Part shown: positions 1 through 6,876 of the stretch, piece by piece
Layout of the letters: the number at the start of each line of letters is the position of its first letter
Numbering within the stretch: position 1 is the first letter of the stretch
Assembly: GCF_000379685.1 (NCBI RefSeq)
Contig: NZ_KB903256.1
Span: forward strand, 1-64,000
Direction: 5' to 3'
Source: Catelliglobosispora koreensis DSM 44566
GTDB lineage: Bacteria; Actinomycetota; Actinomycetes; Mycobacteriales; Micromonosporaceae
DNA length: 64,000 nucleotides
Position numbers and translations under genes: made by a program
Notes under the pieces: model-generated
Seen by the model: only the letters and a program-made list of their open reading frames with translations
Told to the model about the DNA's origin: nothing
Database searches by the model: none

Positions 1-1607
1 CTGCTCAACCTGCACCGGCTGCGTCAGCTCAGGGTCAGCCTTCTGCAAACTAACCTTCGGACTGACCTGCTGCGTCACCTCAGGATCAACCTGCTGCTGC
101 GTATTTGCTTGCTGCTGCGCGTTTTGCTGGGTCTGCGCCTGCTGCGTTTGCGCTTGCTGAGTCTGTTGCGTGCTGGCTTGCTGTTGAGCCTGCTGCGTAT
201 TCGGTTGCTGCTGCTGGCTTTGCTGCGTTTGCGCTTGCTGCTGCGAGTTCTGCTGAGCCTGCTGCGTATTGGGCTGCGGCTGCGTGTTGGGCTGCGGCTG
301 CGTGTTGGGCTGCGGCTGCGTGTTGGGCTGCGGCTGCGTGTTGGGCTGCGGCTGCGTGTTGGGCTGTTGCTGCGTGTTGGGCTGTTGCTGCGTGGTCTGG
401 TTCAGCGGCTGCTGGCCTTGTTGTTGCGGCTGTTGGGCCTGCTGCGCCTGGTTGACCAGATACTGCTGCATTTGCTGCACGGTGGTGCCGAGGTTCGGGA
501 TGTTTTGCGCGTTCCCGTTGCTGTCTAGCGGAATCGCGTGCATGGCCGCGACGTTGCCGTTGCCCGTGCTGCCGTTGTGCGGATAGAGCGGCGCTGTCGT
601 GCTCGTCCGGCCGGTCTGCGCGTCAACGTAAACGATGTCTCCGCCTTGGTTGATGGCGAGCCACGCGTGGCTGCTTCCACCCTCCCACTCGGTGACGAGG
701 AACATCGCCGAGCCTGGTCCCATTTGCTGAAGCTGGGACGCCACACCCTGGTACGCGAAATTCACGAACTGCTGGGTCTGTGCCGGAGGCATGTTCGGCC
801 GTGACTGCGGAGGCGATGTCGAAGGCATCAACGACTGCCACTGGCCGCCGGTGAGCTGAGCGGCGCGCTGCATGCCGTGCTCTTCACCCCGGTTGATGTT
901 CAGCGGGTTCGTGCCTTGGTAGGAGTCGTAGGTCCGGGGCGCCGACACTCGCGGCGTGCCGCGCCACGTCTCCCAGAACGACACCATGCAGTCAAGACAG
1001 TTGATGCCACGGGCCGGGTCGAAGCTTGGCCCACCATCGTTCGCGAGACCAAACCATGTGCCCACACGCGGGTCTGGATTGACGACGAACGAGCCATCGG
1101 GGTTGCGCGGCATGTTCCGGGACAAGTCGTCCTGGTGGCGCTGCAACGGTGGACGCAGACCGCCGCGCTGGTTGTACGGGCGCCCGTCGACCGGGTTCGG
1201 GTCGTTCATCAACGGACCAGAGTCGCTGTTGGCGAACGACCATGCCTGGCCGGTCAGTTGCTGCGACTGGTTCTGGCTATACGTTCCGTTGTAGGCGGCC
1301 TGTGCTTGAGCGTTCAGCTGCAAACTGCGGTTGTGGTGCGTGTGCGCCAGCTGCTCACACTGCGCCACCTGAGGCGAGTGCGGATCCAGGCTCCGGTAGT
1401 GGTTGGCCCAGGCCTGATATTGCTGGGCCTGCTGCAACTCCTGCGCCGCACGGTTCGCCAGCTGGTTAGCCTCCTGCTGGCGCCGGTGGTTCTCCAGCCC
1501 ATCAAGGCGCTGCTGCAAGTCGGAGCGGTAATTCCACTGCGGGTGGTTCGGATCGACGCTCGGGTGGACGAACTGGTTGTTCCCAGGCGCCTGCGTAAGA
1601 TCCGGGC
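1..1607 (-). other. Second Tox-PL module, resembling an orphan toxin cassette
   Basis: Codon bias in the toxin frame becomes good again just after the nested gene's stop at 1608. This stretch begins with a Gln/Asn/His-rich helical region. It then repeats the preamble of the first module: both have YNQ-x-GG-x-RP-x-L-x-x-HQ-x-D, then NDGGP, DP-x-RG-x-NC, and later GPGS and a TH/SH-x-W histidine motif. There is no ATG with a ribosome binding site at its beginning. Starting with the shared region and lacking its own start is how orphan C-terminal cassettes of polymorphic toxins look. It is presently in frame with the upstream toxin, and its C-terminal effector lies beyond base 1. Confidence 0.5.
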
Positions 1608-4600
1608 CTATTCCGGGGTCTGTTCCTGTTCCCGGCGTCTGCGTGCTTCCGCGAAGACCTTGAGGATCCTCTCTTCGCTCGGGAGTGGATTGGTCCCGTT
1701 GGTTATCCGTAGCGCGATCTTCTCGGCTTCCAGCCTCTTGATTGGCTTGCGGCGTGCTTCGTTGCGCCAGTCCGCCATCCAGCGGCCGATCGAGTCCGGG
1801 TTGTACTTCCAGTCCTGGGCCCGATGGTCGAAGTGGATCGCGTCCTGTCTCCCCTGGCCCGTCACTATCAGGCCCGTCGCTTCTTGTTCCGGGTGTTCCT
1901 CCCGGTCCTTCGAAAAGGTCGCGTAGTAGTACAGCATCTGTTTCCTCCAGCTCCGCTGCCACCTTCGGAGTGACCGGGAAGTCCTCTGGCCTAACGTCGT
2001 ATTCCGCAACGATGTCACGAAGCGTCTTGCCTTGTTCGGCCAGGTCTGACTGAAGCTGGGCCCAAACGTCGGGATTATCGCTTATCCACTTGGCGAGCCC
2101 GTTGTCCTTCAAGTTTCGGTCGCCCATGCCAGGCGGAATGTTGTCGACCATACCGCTCGTGCGGTTCATCTCGATCATCTTCAGCAGGGCACGAAGACGA
2201 TCCTCTGGGCTCGCGTCCGTATCGCGGAGGGTCTCGTACTCGTCGTGAGTCGCCTTCCAAAGCGAGTAGGAAAGCTCGGTCGGGAACTGGACCTCGATCA
2301 GCAAACCAGCGGGCGACCTGAAGGTTACGTTCGTGCCGTAATAGCGGTTGCCCGCCTGCCAGAACTCCTTGATTTCCTTACCGGGCTGACCGTCGAGGGT
2401 GTAGCCCTGAGCTTGCATGGCCTCGATGGCGGCGTCCAGCGCGGGACGGTAGTCGCTGCCCGCAGGCAACACCATCGAGAAGCGCACGCTGTCGTTGACG
2501 GTGGCTTCGAAGTCGGCTGGCCCGTTCTGGCGCGACTCGTCAACGTATTTGCGCTCAAGGGAATCGCGTTCCTTGATCATGTACTGCGTGTCGCGCAGCT
2601 CTCCGTTGACGGACTGCGCCACGGTCTCAAGGTCACTGAGAATGCCCGGCGCGGCAGCCTCGGCTCGTGCGAACACGCGGTCGAGCATTTCGACCTCGGC
2701 TGGCTTCAGCGAGTCATCAGACTCATCCAGCATCGGATCGGTAGCGGAGTCAGGATCGGTCTGCGAGTCCTGCTCGGCTTCGGTCTGCGCGTCGGTTTCG
2801 CTGTCCTGGGTGGTGCTGTCCTCAGGCGTGCTGTCCTCATTGGACGGCGTAGTGGAGTCGGTGCCGGCGGGCTGGAGTTCAGGGTCGGCGCCGTAGTTTT
2901 GGGACCAGTAGCCGGTTTCGAGACCGTCGATGGGTGCGGGTTCGGCGTCGGGGCCGACCACGATCACATCCATGCGTACGATGCCGTTGGTGAACGGCGG
3001 CGTTGTCGTTGCTACGCCTGGGGTTTGCTGTGGGTCGGCGAACATGATGGTGCCGTTGTCGTTGAACACCGGCCAGGTGTGCGTGTTGCCGTCGGAAGAG
3101 TGGTGGATGACGACAGCCATGGAACCGGGACCGGCCTGCTGCAGCTGTTGAACCAACTGGTCGTAGGCGTTGTCAACGGTTTGCTGCGCCTGCTCCGGCG
3201 ACAGGTCGGAAGTGTCCGGGCACAACTGCTGGAAGTCGGTGCCGAAGTAGTCTTCCATCCGGTGCGCGCCATTGGGTTCCCCGCCGATCGGAACCTCGGG
3301 GTGACCGTTGGCGAAACCGTCGAACGTGCGGGCGGCGGCGCAGCGAGGCCTGCCGTGCAGCCAGGTGTCAGCGGCGCTTAGGACGACATCGGTGCAGTTA
3401 ACACCGCGGCTTGGGTCGGCCTGGGGGCCGCCGTCGTTGACGAACCCGAGCCAGCCGGAATCCAGCGACGGATGCCGCACAGGGCGGCCGTTTTCGTCGC
3501 GCGGCACGGCGTTTTCCATGTCGAGCTGGTGCTGCGCCAGCACGGGACGGTAACCGCCCGGCTGGTTGTAGCGACGGGACGCGTTGACCGAAGGTGGCTG
3601 CGTCGTTCCCGTGAGGGCGGAAGTCTCGTCGGTCGTGACGCCACCGGTCGTGAAGTCCGCGCCCTCGCTGCGGTTCAGAGCGTTCCAGGCCGTCTCGCTC
3701 AGGCTCTGGCGGCCAAACATCGCACGCAGAATGGCGATGCGCTGACTGCGCAGGCTGTTGTGATAGGTCTGGCTTGCCGTCGACGGAGTCGTCTGGGTGT
3801 TGGTCCCCGTATTGGTACCAGTGTTGGTGTCCTGAGTGGACGTCGTGTCCGACGTGCGGACCGCCACGGGAACCACTGCAGGCGGCGGGTTCTGCGACTG
3901 CTGCTGCGTCGTCGACGGTGTGGTGCTCGGGTTCGTGCTCGTCGTCGAAGACGGATTGGTCGACGTGGACGGGTTCGTCGAAGTGGAAGTCGACGGGTTG
4001 GTGGACGACGTCGTGCTCGGATTCGTTGACGTCGACGGGTTCGCCGAAGTCGACGGCGAAGTGCTCGTCGTTGAGGAAGGGTTCGTCGTCGACGACGTGT
4101 TGGTGCTCGTCGTCGAAGACGGGTTCGTCGAGGTGCTCGGGTTCGTCGAGGTGCTCGGATTCGTCGAGGTGCTCGGGTTCGTCGAGGTGCTCGGGTTCGT
4201 CGAAGTGCTCGGGTTCGTTGACGTCGACGGGTTGGTAGAAGTCGACGGAGAGGTCGTCGTAGACGAAGGCGTCGTTGACGTCGTGCTCGTGGACGAGGTC
4301 GGCGACGTGGTGCTCGTGCTCGTGGACGCCGACACCGACGGTGAAGAGGTCGATGGCGAAGACGAGGTAAGCGAACCGCCCATCTGAGCCGACACGGTCG
4401 GTGTTGTGCCACCGGTGCGGCCGGTGTTCGACGTGTTGCTCGACGACGAGGAAGACGTTGAGGACGACGAAGTCGAAGAAGACGACGAGGTTGTAGAGGT
4501 AGATGTCGACGAGGACGGCGAGCTGGTGCTCGTGCTCGTGCTGGCCGACGGTCCGCCTGTGGCAGCCGCAGTGGCGGGCGCGGCTCCAGCGAGCTGGCCG

Positions 4601-5922
4601 CTTTGGCCACCCGCGGGCTGCTGAGTGAACGCTGGCGGCGGTGCGGCAGCCGTGGTCTGCGTGCCCGTAACGGGGCTGGCGCTCGTCTGCTGACCGCCGG
4701 TGGTGGACACCGTTGGGGCTTCAGGGGCCGCGACACCGGCGAGGCTGAGGCCTGGTCCGGTGGACGTGTTCGAGCCGTTGCCGTTGTTGCCCGAGCCGGT
4801 GTTGGAACTGCCGTTGTTTCCGCCGGTGTTCCCTCCGGTATTTCCGCCGGTGTTTCCGCCGGTCTCTGATCCACTCGTGGAGGTGGGAGTGTTGGTGAAG
4901 CTGCCACCGTCGACGTTCACACCGGCCACATTGGACATGATGTTCGACGTCATGTTGTTGAAGTCACTGGTGATGGAGCTGGTCGCGGTCGAGCGGGCAC
5001 CCGAAGTCGCCGCCATACCAAGGCTTTCCAGGCTCGGCAGCTGGCCCATGGCCAGGCCTCCACCGAGTTCGCCGAGGATCTCACCGCGCACGCCGTGCAA
5101 GGTCTTGCTGCCGAAGCTGCCGCGGTGACCGCCGGCCAGGGTGCTCGCGGCGCCACCGGCCGCGCCCGCTAGACCAGCGTCGCGAAGAGCTTCGAGGTCA
5201 AAGCCATCTCGACGGCCATCGTGGATCTGGTAGGCCTGGATCGCACCCTGCAGGGCGACCTCTTCGATCGCCTCGTCGAGACCTTCCTTAGCCGCCTTGA
5301 GCGCCCACTTGCCGGCCTTCTTGGCGAAGTCTTTGCCGAGGTCCTTGATCTTGTCCTTGATCGCGTGCTTGATGCCGCGCTCGAGCAGCTTCTTGATGAG
5401 CCGCTTGATGACCTGCTGGATCGCGAAACGCGTCGCCATGCAGACCGGGCCGGCAGCGGCGCCAGCGGCACCGAAGGTGAAGAAGGCCGCGACCGCCAAG
5501 CCGATGAGCTCAATAATGAGAAGACCCAGCTCAACATAGAACTCGATCTTGGCTGCCTGAATGTCGCAGCCACCCATTTCGACCATCTCACCGATGGCGT
5601 TGGCCAGGAATTGAGAGGCTTCGAGAGCGGCATCTTCGTTGCCGGAGCCAATGGCTCTCCACGCCTCTTCAATGGCGGCGCCTAGTGGGCCACCGTTTCC
5701 GCCGAACGCGAGCACCGTATCGAGAGCGGCGCGCTCCGCGTCAACCAGCGGATCCGCTAACTCCTCGCCCGCTTTGTACCAAAGATCCGCCAGGTCCCAG
5801 GTCGCTTCCTCGTTGCCCTCGGGCCATTCCATCCCGATGACCCATTCAAGAAGCTCCTTGACCCAACCCGGTGCGTCCATAAAGGACAACGGGTGCGGAA
5901 TAGGTGATGGCAGCAAAGACAT
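1..5922 (-). CDS. Giant polymorphic toxin: WXG100-like N-terminus, Tox-PL, RelA-like domain, read-through into a second Tox-PL module (3' end outside window)
   Basis: The ATG at 5922 follows a GGGGAGGG ribosome binding site, and one frame stays open to base 1 (1974 codons, unfinished). Residues 1-170 have the W-P-x-G-x-E style of WXG100-like toxin leaders, followed by a hydrophobic, Lys-rich helical part. Residues about 350-740 are a Gly/Asn then Ser/Thr/Asn/Pro linker. A papain-fold glutamine-deamidase/peptidase-like (Tox-PL) domain follows, with C843 (in GVNCTD), H948 (THTW) and D963 (FADPQ). An acidic linker leads to a RelA/SpoT-like domain at about 1110-1230, with KERDSLERK, D1144/R1147, YYGTN and EVQF (E1210). 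A second Tox-PL has C1642, H1752 and D1767, then a Gln/Pro repeat tail. Codon bias fails in this frame between about 1937 and 1610, where another gene lies, so the join of the two halves may be a read-through. Secretion by a type VII (ESX) system is inferred. Confidence 0.85.
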   Translation of the reverse strand, partial: MSLLPSPIPHPLSFMDAPGWVKELLEWVIGMEWPEGNEEATWDLADLWYKAGEELADPLVDAERAALDTVLAFGGNGGPLGAAIEEAWRAIGSGNEDAALEASQFLANAIGEMVEMGGCDIQAAKIEFYVELGLLIIELIGLAVAAFFTFGAAGAAAGPVCMATRFAIQQVIKRLIKKLLERGIKHAIKDKIKDLGKDFAKKAGKWALKAAKEGLDEAIEEVALQGAIQAYQIHDGRRDGFDLEALRDAGLAGAAGGAASTLAGGHRGSFGSKTLHGVRGEILGELGGGLAMGQLPSLESLGMAATSGARSTATSSITSDFNNMTSNIMSNVAGVNVDGGSFTNTPTSTSGSETGGNTGGNTGGNTGGNNGSSNTGSGNNGNGSNTSTGPGLSLAGVAAPEAPTVSTTGGQQTSASPVTGTQTTAAAPPPAFTQQPAGGQSGQLAGAAPATAAATGGPSASTSTSTSSPSSSTSTSTTSSSSSTSSSSTSSSSSSNTSNTGRTGGTTPTVSAQMGGSLTSSSPSTSSPSVSASTSTSTTSPTSSTSTTSTTPSSTTTSPSTSTNPSTSTNPSTSTNPSTSTNPSTSTNPSTSTNPSTSTNPSSTTSTNTSSTTNPSSTTSTSPSTSANPSTSTNPSTTSSTNPSTSTSTNPSTSTNPSSTTSTNPSTTPSTTQQQSQNPPPAVVPVAVRTSDTTSTQDTNTGTNTGTNTQTTPSTASQTYHNSLRSQRIAILRAMFGRQSLSETAWNALNRSEGADFTTGGVTTDETSALTGTTQPPSVNASRRYNQPGGYRPVLAQHQLDMENAVPRDENGRPVRHPSLDSGWLGFVNDGGPQADPSRGVNCTDVVLSAADTWLHGRPRCAAARTFDGFANGHPEVPIGGEPNGAHRMEDYFGTDFQQLCPDTSDLSPEQAQQTVDNAYDQLVQQLQQAGPGSMAVVIHHSSDGNTHTWPVFNDNGTIMFADPQQTPGVATTTPPFTNGIVRMDVIVVGPDAEPAPIDGLETGYWSQNYGADPELQPAGTDSTTPSNEDSTPEDSTTQDSETDAQTEAEQDSQTDPDSATDPMLDESDDSLKPAEVEMLDRVFARAEAAAPGILSDLETVAQSVNGELRDTQYMIKERDSLERKYVDESRQNGPADFEATVNDSVRFSMVLPAGSDYRPALDAAIEAMQAQGYTLDGQPGKEIKEFWQAGNRYYGTNVTFRSPAGLLIEVQFPTELSYSLWKATHDEYETLRDTDASPEDRLRALLKMIEMNRTSGMVDNIPPGMGDRNLKDNGLAKWISDNPDVWAQLQSDLAEQGKTLRDIVAEYDVRPEDFPVTPKVAAELEETDAVLLRDLFEGPGGTPGTRSDGPDSDGPGETGRDPLRPSGPGLEVQPGLDRPLDGGLAQRSTPQANQEAGSREDRATDNQRDQSTPERREDPQGLRGSTQTPGTGTDPGIGPDLTQAPGNNQFVHPSVDPNHPQWNYRSDLQQRLDGLENHRRQQEANQLANRAAQELQQAQQYQAWANHYRSLDPHSPQVAQCEQLAHTHHNRSLQLNAQAQAAYNGTYSQNQSQQLTGQAWSFANSDSGPLMNDPNPVDGRPYNQRGGLRPPLQRHQDDLSRNMPRNPDGSFVVNPDPRVGTWFGLANDGGPSFDPARGINCLDCMVSFWETWRGTPRVSAPRTYDSYQGTNPLNINRGEEHGMQRAAQLTGGQWQSLMPSTSPPQSRPNMPPAQTQQFVNFAYQGVASQLQQMGPGSAMFLVTEWEGGSSHAWLAINQGGDIVYVDAQTGRTSTTAPLYPHNGSTGNGNVAAMHAIPLDSNGNAQNIPNLGTTVQQMQQYLVNQAQQAQQPQQQGQQPLNQTTQQQPNTQQQPNTQPQPNTQPQPNTQPQPNTQPQPNTQPQPNTQQAQQNSQQQAQTQQSQQQQPNTQQAQQQASTQQTQQAQTQQAQTQQNAQQQANTQQQVDPEVTQQVSPKVSLQKADPELTQPVQVEQ
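269..394 (-). repeat. Seven 18-bp tandem repeats encoding a Gln/Pro/Asn/Thr hexapeptide
   Basis: The plus-strand unit ttgggctgcggctgcgtg occurs five times without change (269-358). Two copies with ttg in place of cgg follow (to 394). In the toxin frame this gives the hexapeptide TQPQPN, then TQQQPN. It forms the linker after the second Tox-PL domain. Such arrays change copy number by slippage. Confidence 0.9.
1608..1937 (-). CDS. Small gene nested out of frame in the toxin ORF; candidate immunity gene
   Basis: 109 residues, starting MLYYYATFSKDREEHPEQ and ending EQEQTPE. The ATG at 1937 has GGAGG (1944-1948) six bases upstream. In this frame roughly 80% of third codon positions are G or C. 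In the overlapping toxin frame the same stretch is rich in GGA, CAA, GAT and ACA codons and translates to a Pro/Gly/Arg/Asp string. By the usual codon-position rule for actinomycetes this is the coding frame here. The protein is soluble, Arg/Lys/Glu-rich and has no signal peptide or membrane segment. I do not recognise the family. Its place directly after the RelA-like domain is where immunity genes of polymorphic toxins usually sit, so an immunity role is an inference from position. Confidence 0.6.
   Translation of the reverse strand: MLYYYATFSKDREEHPEQEATGLIVTGQGRQDAIHFDHRAQDWKYNPDSIGRWMADWRNEARRKPIKRLEAEKIALRITNGTNPLPSEERILKVFAEARRRREQEQTPE
4121..4228 (-). repeat. 18-bp tandem repeats in the Ser/Thr/Asn/Pro linker
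   Basis: The unit gggttcgtcgaggtgctc is repeated five times (4121-4210) with single-base changes and once more in a degenerate form to 4228. It encodes STSTNP repeats within a Ser/Thr linker of about 250 residues that joins the WXG-like head to the first Tox-PL domain. The flanks hold many further partial copies. Confidence 0.85.
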
Positions 5923-6073
5923 CCGATGCACCCTCCCCAGAGTGGCCCCACACACGCCAAGAGCAAGACTCGACAGAAGCACACTAGCGCTAAAGTCAAA
6001 TTAAGGCTGCCCCTGCGCACTCCGGGCAGAGCCGCTAGAGTCGGGCATCAGAAACTGGCATGGGGAGGATGAC

Positions 6074-6493
6074 GTGGCTCGAAGCTCCGACCGCGAGGCG
6101 AACTGGGAGCTCAAAGATCGTTTTGCCAACGTGTACGACCAATACAGCCGCCTGCGCAGCGGCATGGCCGGCCTGCAGGCGAGACTCACGTCGTTCCAGG
6201 TGACCGAGAAGTCGTCGAACGGCCTCGTGAAAGTCACCGTTAACGCGCGTGGCCAATTGGTCAATGTGGAGCTTCACACATCGTCATTCCGCGAATACAG
6301 CGCGCAAGCGCTAGGCGAGGAAATCACGAAGGTTGTGGCTAAAGCCACCGCGGCCGCCAATAAAGGTGTTACCGAAATGATGTCCGAATTCATGCCCGAA
6401 GACTCGAGTGCGATGAAGTTCCTCAAGTCTGGAGACCTGGGTTCGGTCATGGACCGCCACGATGACGTCATGAACTACCGTCCGGAGGCCTGA
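6074..6493 (+). CDS. YbaB/EbfC-like family protein next to the toxin
   Basis: 139 residues. The GTG start at 6074 has GGGGAGG just upstream. The middle has the YbaB/EbfC pattern of a short two-stranded segment with GLVKVTVNARGQLVNVEL between helices (about residues 45-70), then a helix ending in a KVVAKATAAANKGV run. Full-length YbaB proteins bind DNA as dimers. In actinobacteria, longer relatives often lie beside WXG100-type toxin genes and may act in T7SS substrate handling rather than as nucleoid proteins. It is divergent from the toxin, with 151 bp between the starts, and the next gene follows after two bases, so the two are an operon. Confidence 0.75.
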   Translation: MARSSDREANWELKDRFANVYDQYSRLRSGMAGLQARLTSFQVTEKSSNGLVKVTVNARGQLVNVELHTSSFREYSAQALGEEITKVVAKATAAANKGVTEMMSEFMPEDSSAMKFLKSGDLGSVMDRHDDVMNYRPEA

Positions 6494-6495
6494 TC

Positions 6496-6873
6496 ATGGA
6501 ACGCGTCATTCGCAGCATCAGCTTTCCGCCCGGTGACGGCAAGCACATCTACCCCGACGACGCCATCGAGGCGGGCCGCCGCCTTGGCCTAGCGGGCAAA
6601 GATGTCACCGCGTCACGCGACGGCACGGGCGCCAAGCTCGAAAGCCTGGGCACCACGAGCCCGTGGGGCAAGGACGACATCGGCAAAGGGCTGGAAAAGA
6701 ACTACAACGAAATGGCCCCGGTCATGCTGAAGATCTGGCGGTCCGTTGGCACGGCGCTGGAGAACATGGGCACGAACATTCAGAACGCGTCCAAGAACGT
6801 GACCAACGCCGACACACAAGGAAGCCAGAAGATCCAGCAAGCTGGCAATCACCACCCGAACATCCCGATCTAG
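6496..6873 (+). CDS. Small helical protein, possible ESX-type (WXG/EspC-like) partner
   Basis: 125 residues, with GGAGG a few bases before the ATG and a gap of two bases to the YbaB-like gene. The first half is charged. The second half (about residues 50-110) is one or two amphipathic helices with an SPWGKDDIG turn and an IWRSVG segment, ending in an Asn/Gln-rich tail. Size, helix content and position recall the small secreted partners of T7SS toxins, but there is no clear W-x-G hairpin. I treat the family as unassigned. It stops three bases before the convergent argS. Confidence 0.6.
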   Translation: MERVIRSISFPPGDGKHIYPDDAIEAGRRLGLAGKDVTASRDGTGAKLESLGTTSPWGKDDIGKGLEKNYNEMAPVMLKIWRSVGTALENMGTNIQNASKNVTNADTQGSQKIQQAGNHHPNIPI

Positions 6874-6876
6874 GCG

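Noticed and set aside
269..394. Possible CRISPR array from regular repeats
   Set aside because: Units are contiguous 18-mers without spacers and encode a periodic peptide.
877..1926. Long plus-strand ORF of 349 codons opposite the toxin
   Set aside because: It is a Val/Arg-rich antisense shadow of the high-GC toxin gene, with no ribosome binding site and no domain.
2245..3381. 378-codon plus ORF
   Set aside because: Antisense to the Tox-PL and RelA-like coding region, with composition of a mirror frame.
3699..4907. 402-codon minus ORF of Arg/Pro repeats
   Set aside because: It is the out-of-frame reading of the Ser/Thr linker repeats; the toxin frame covers it and has the domains on both sides.
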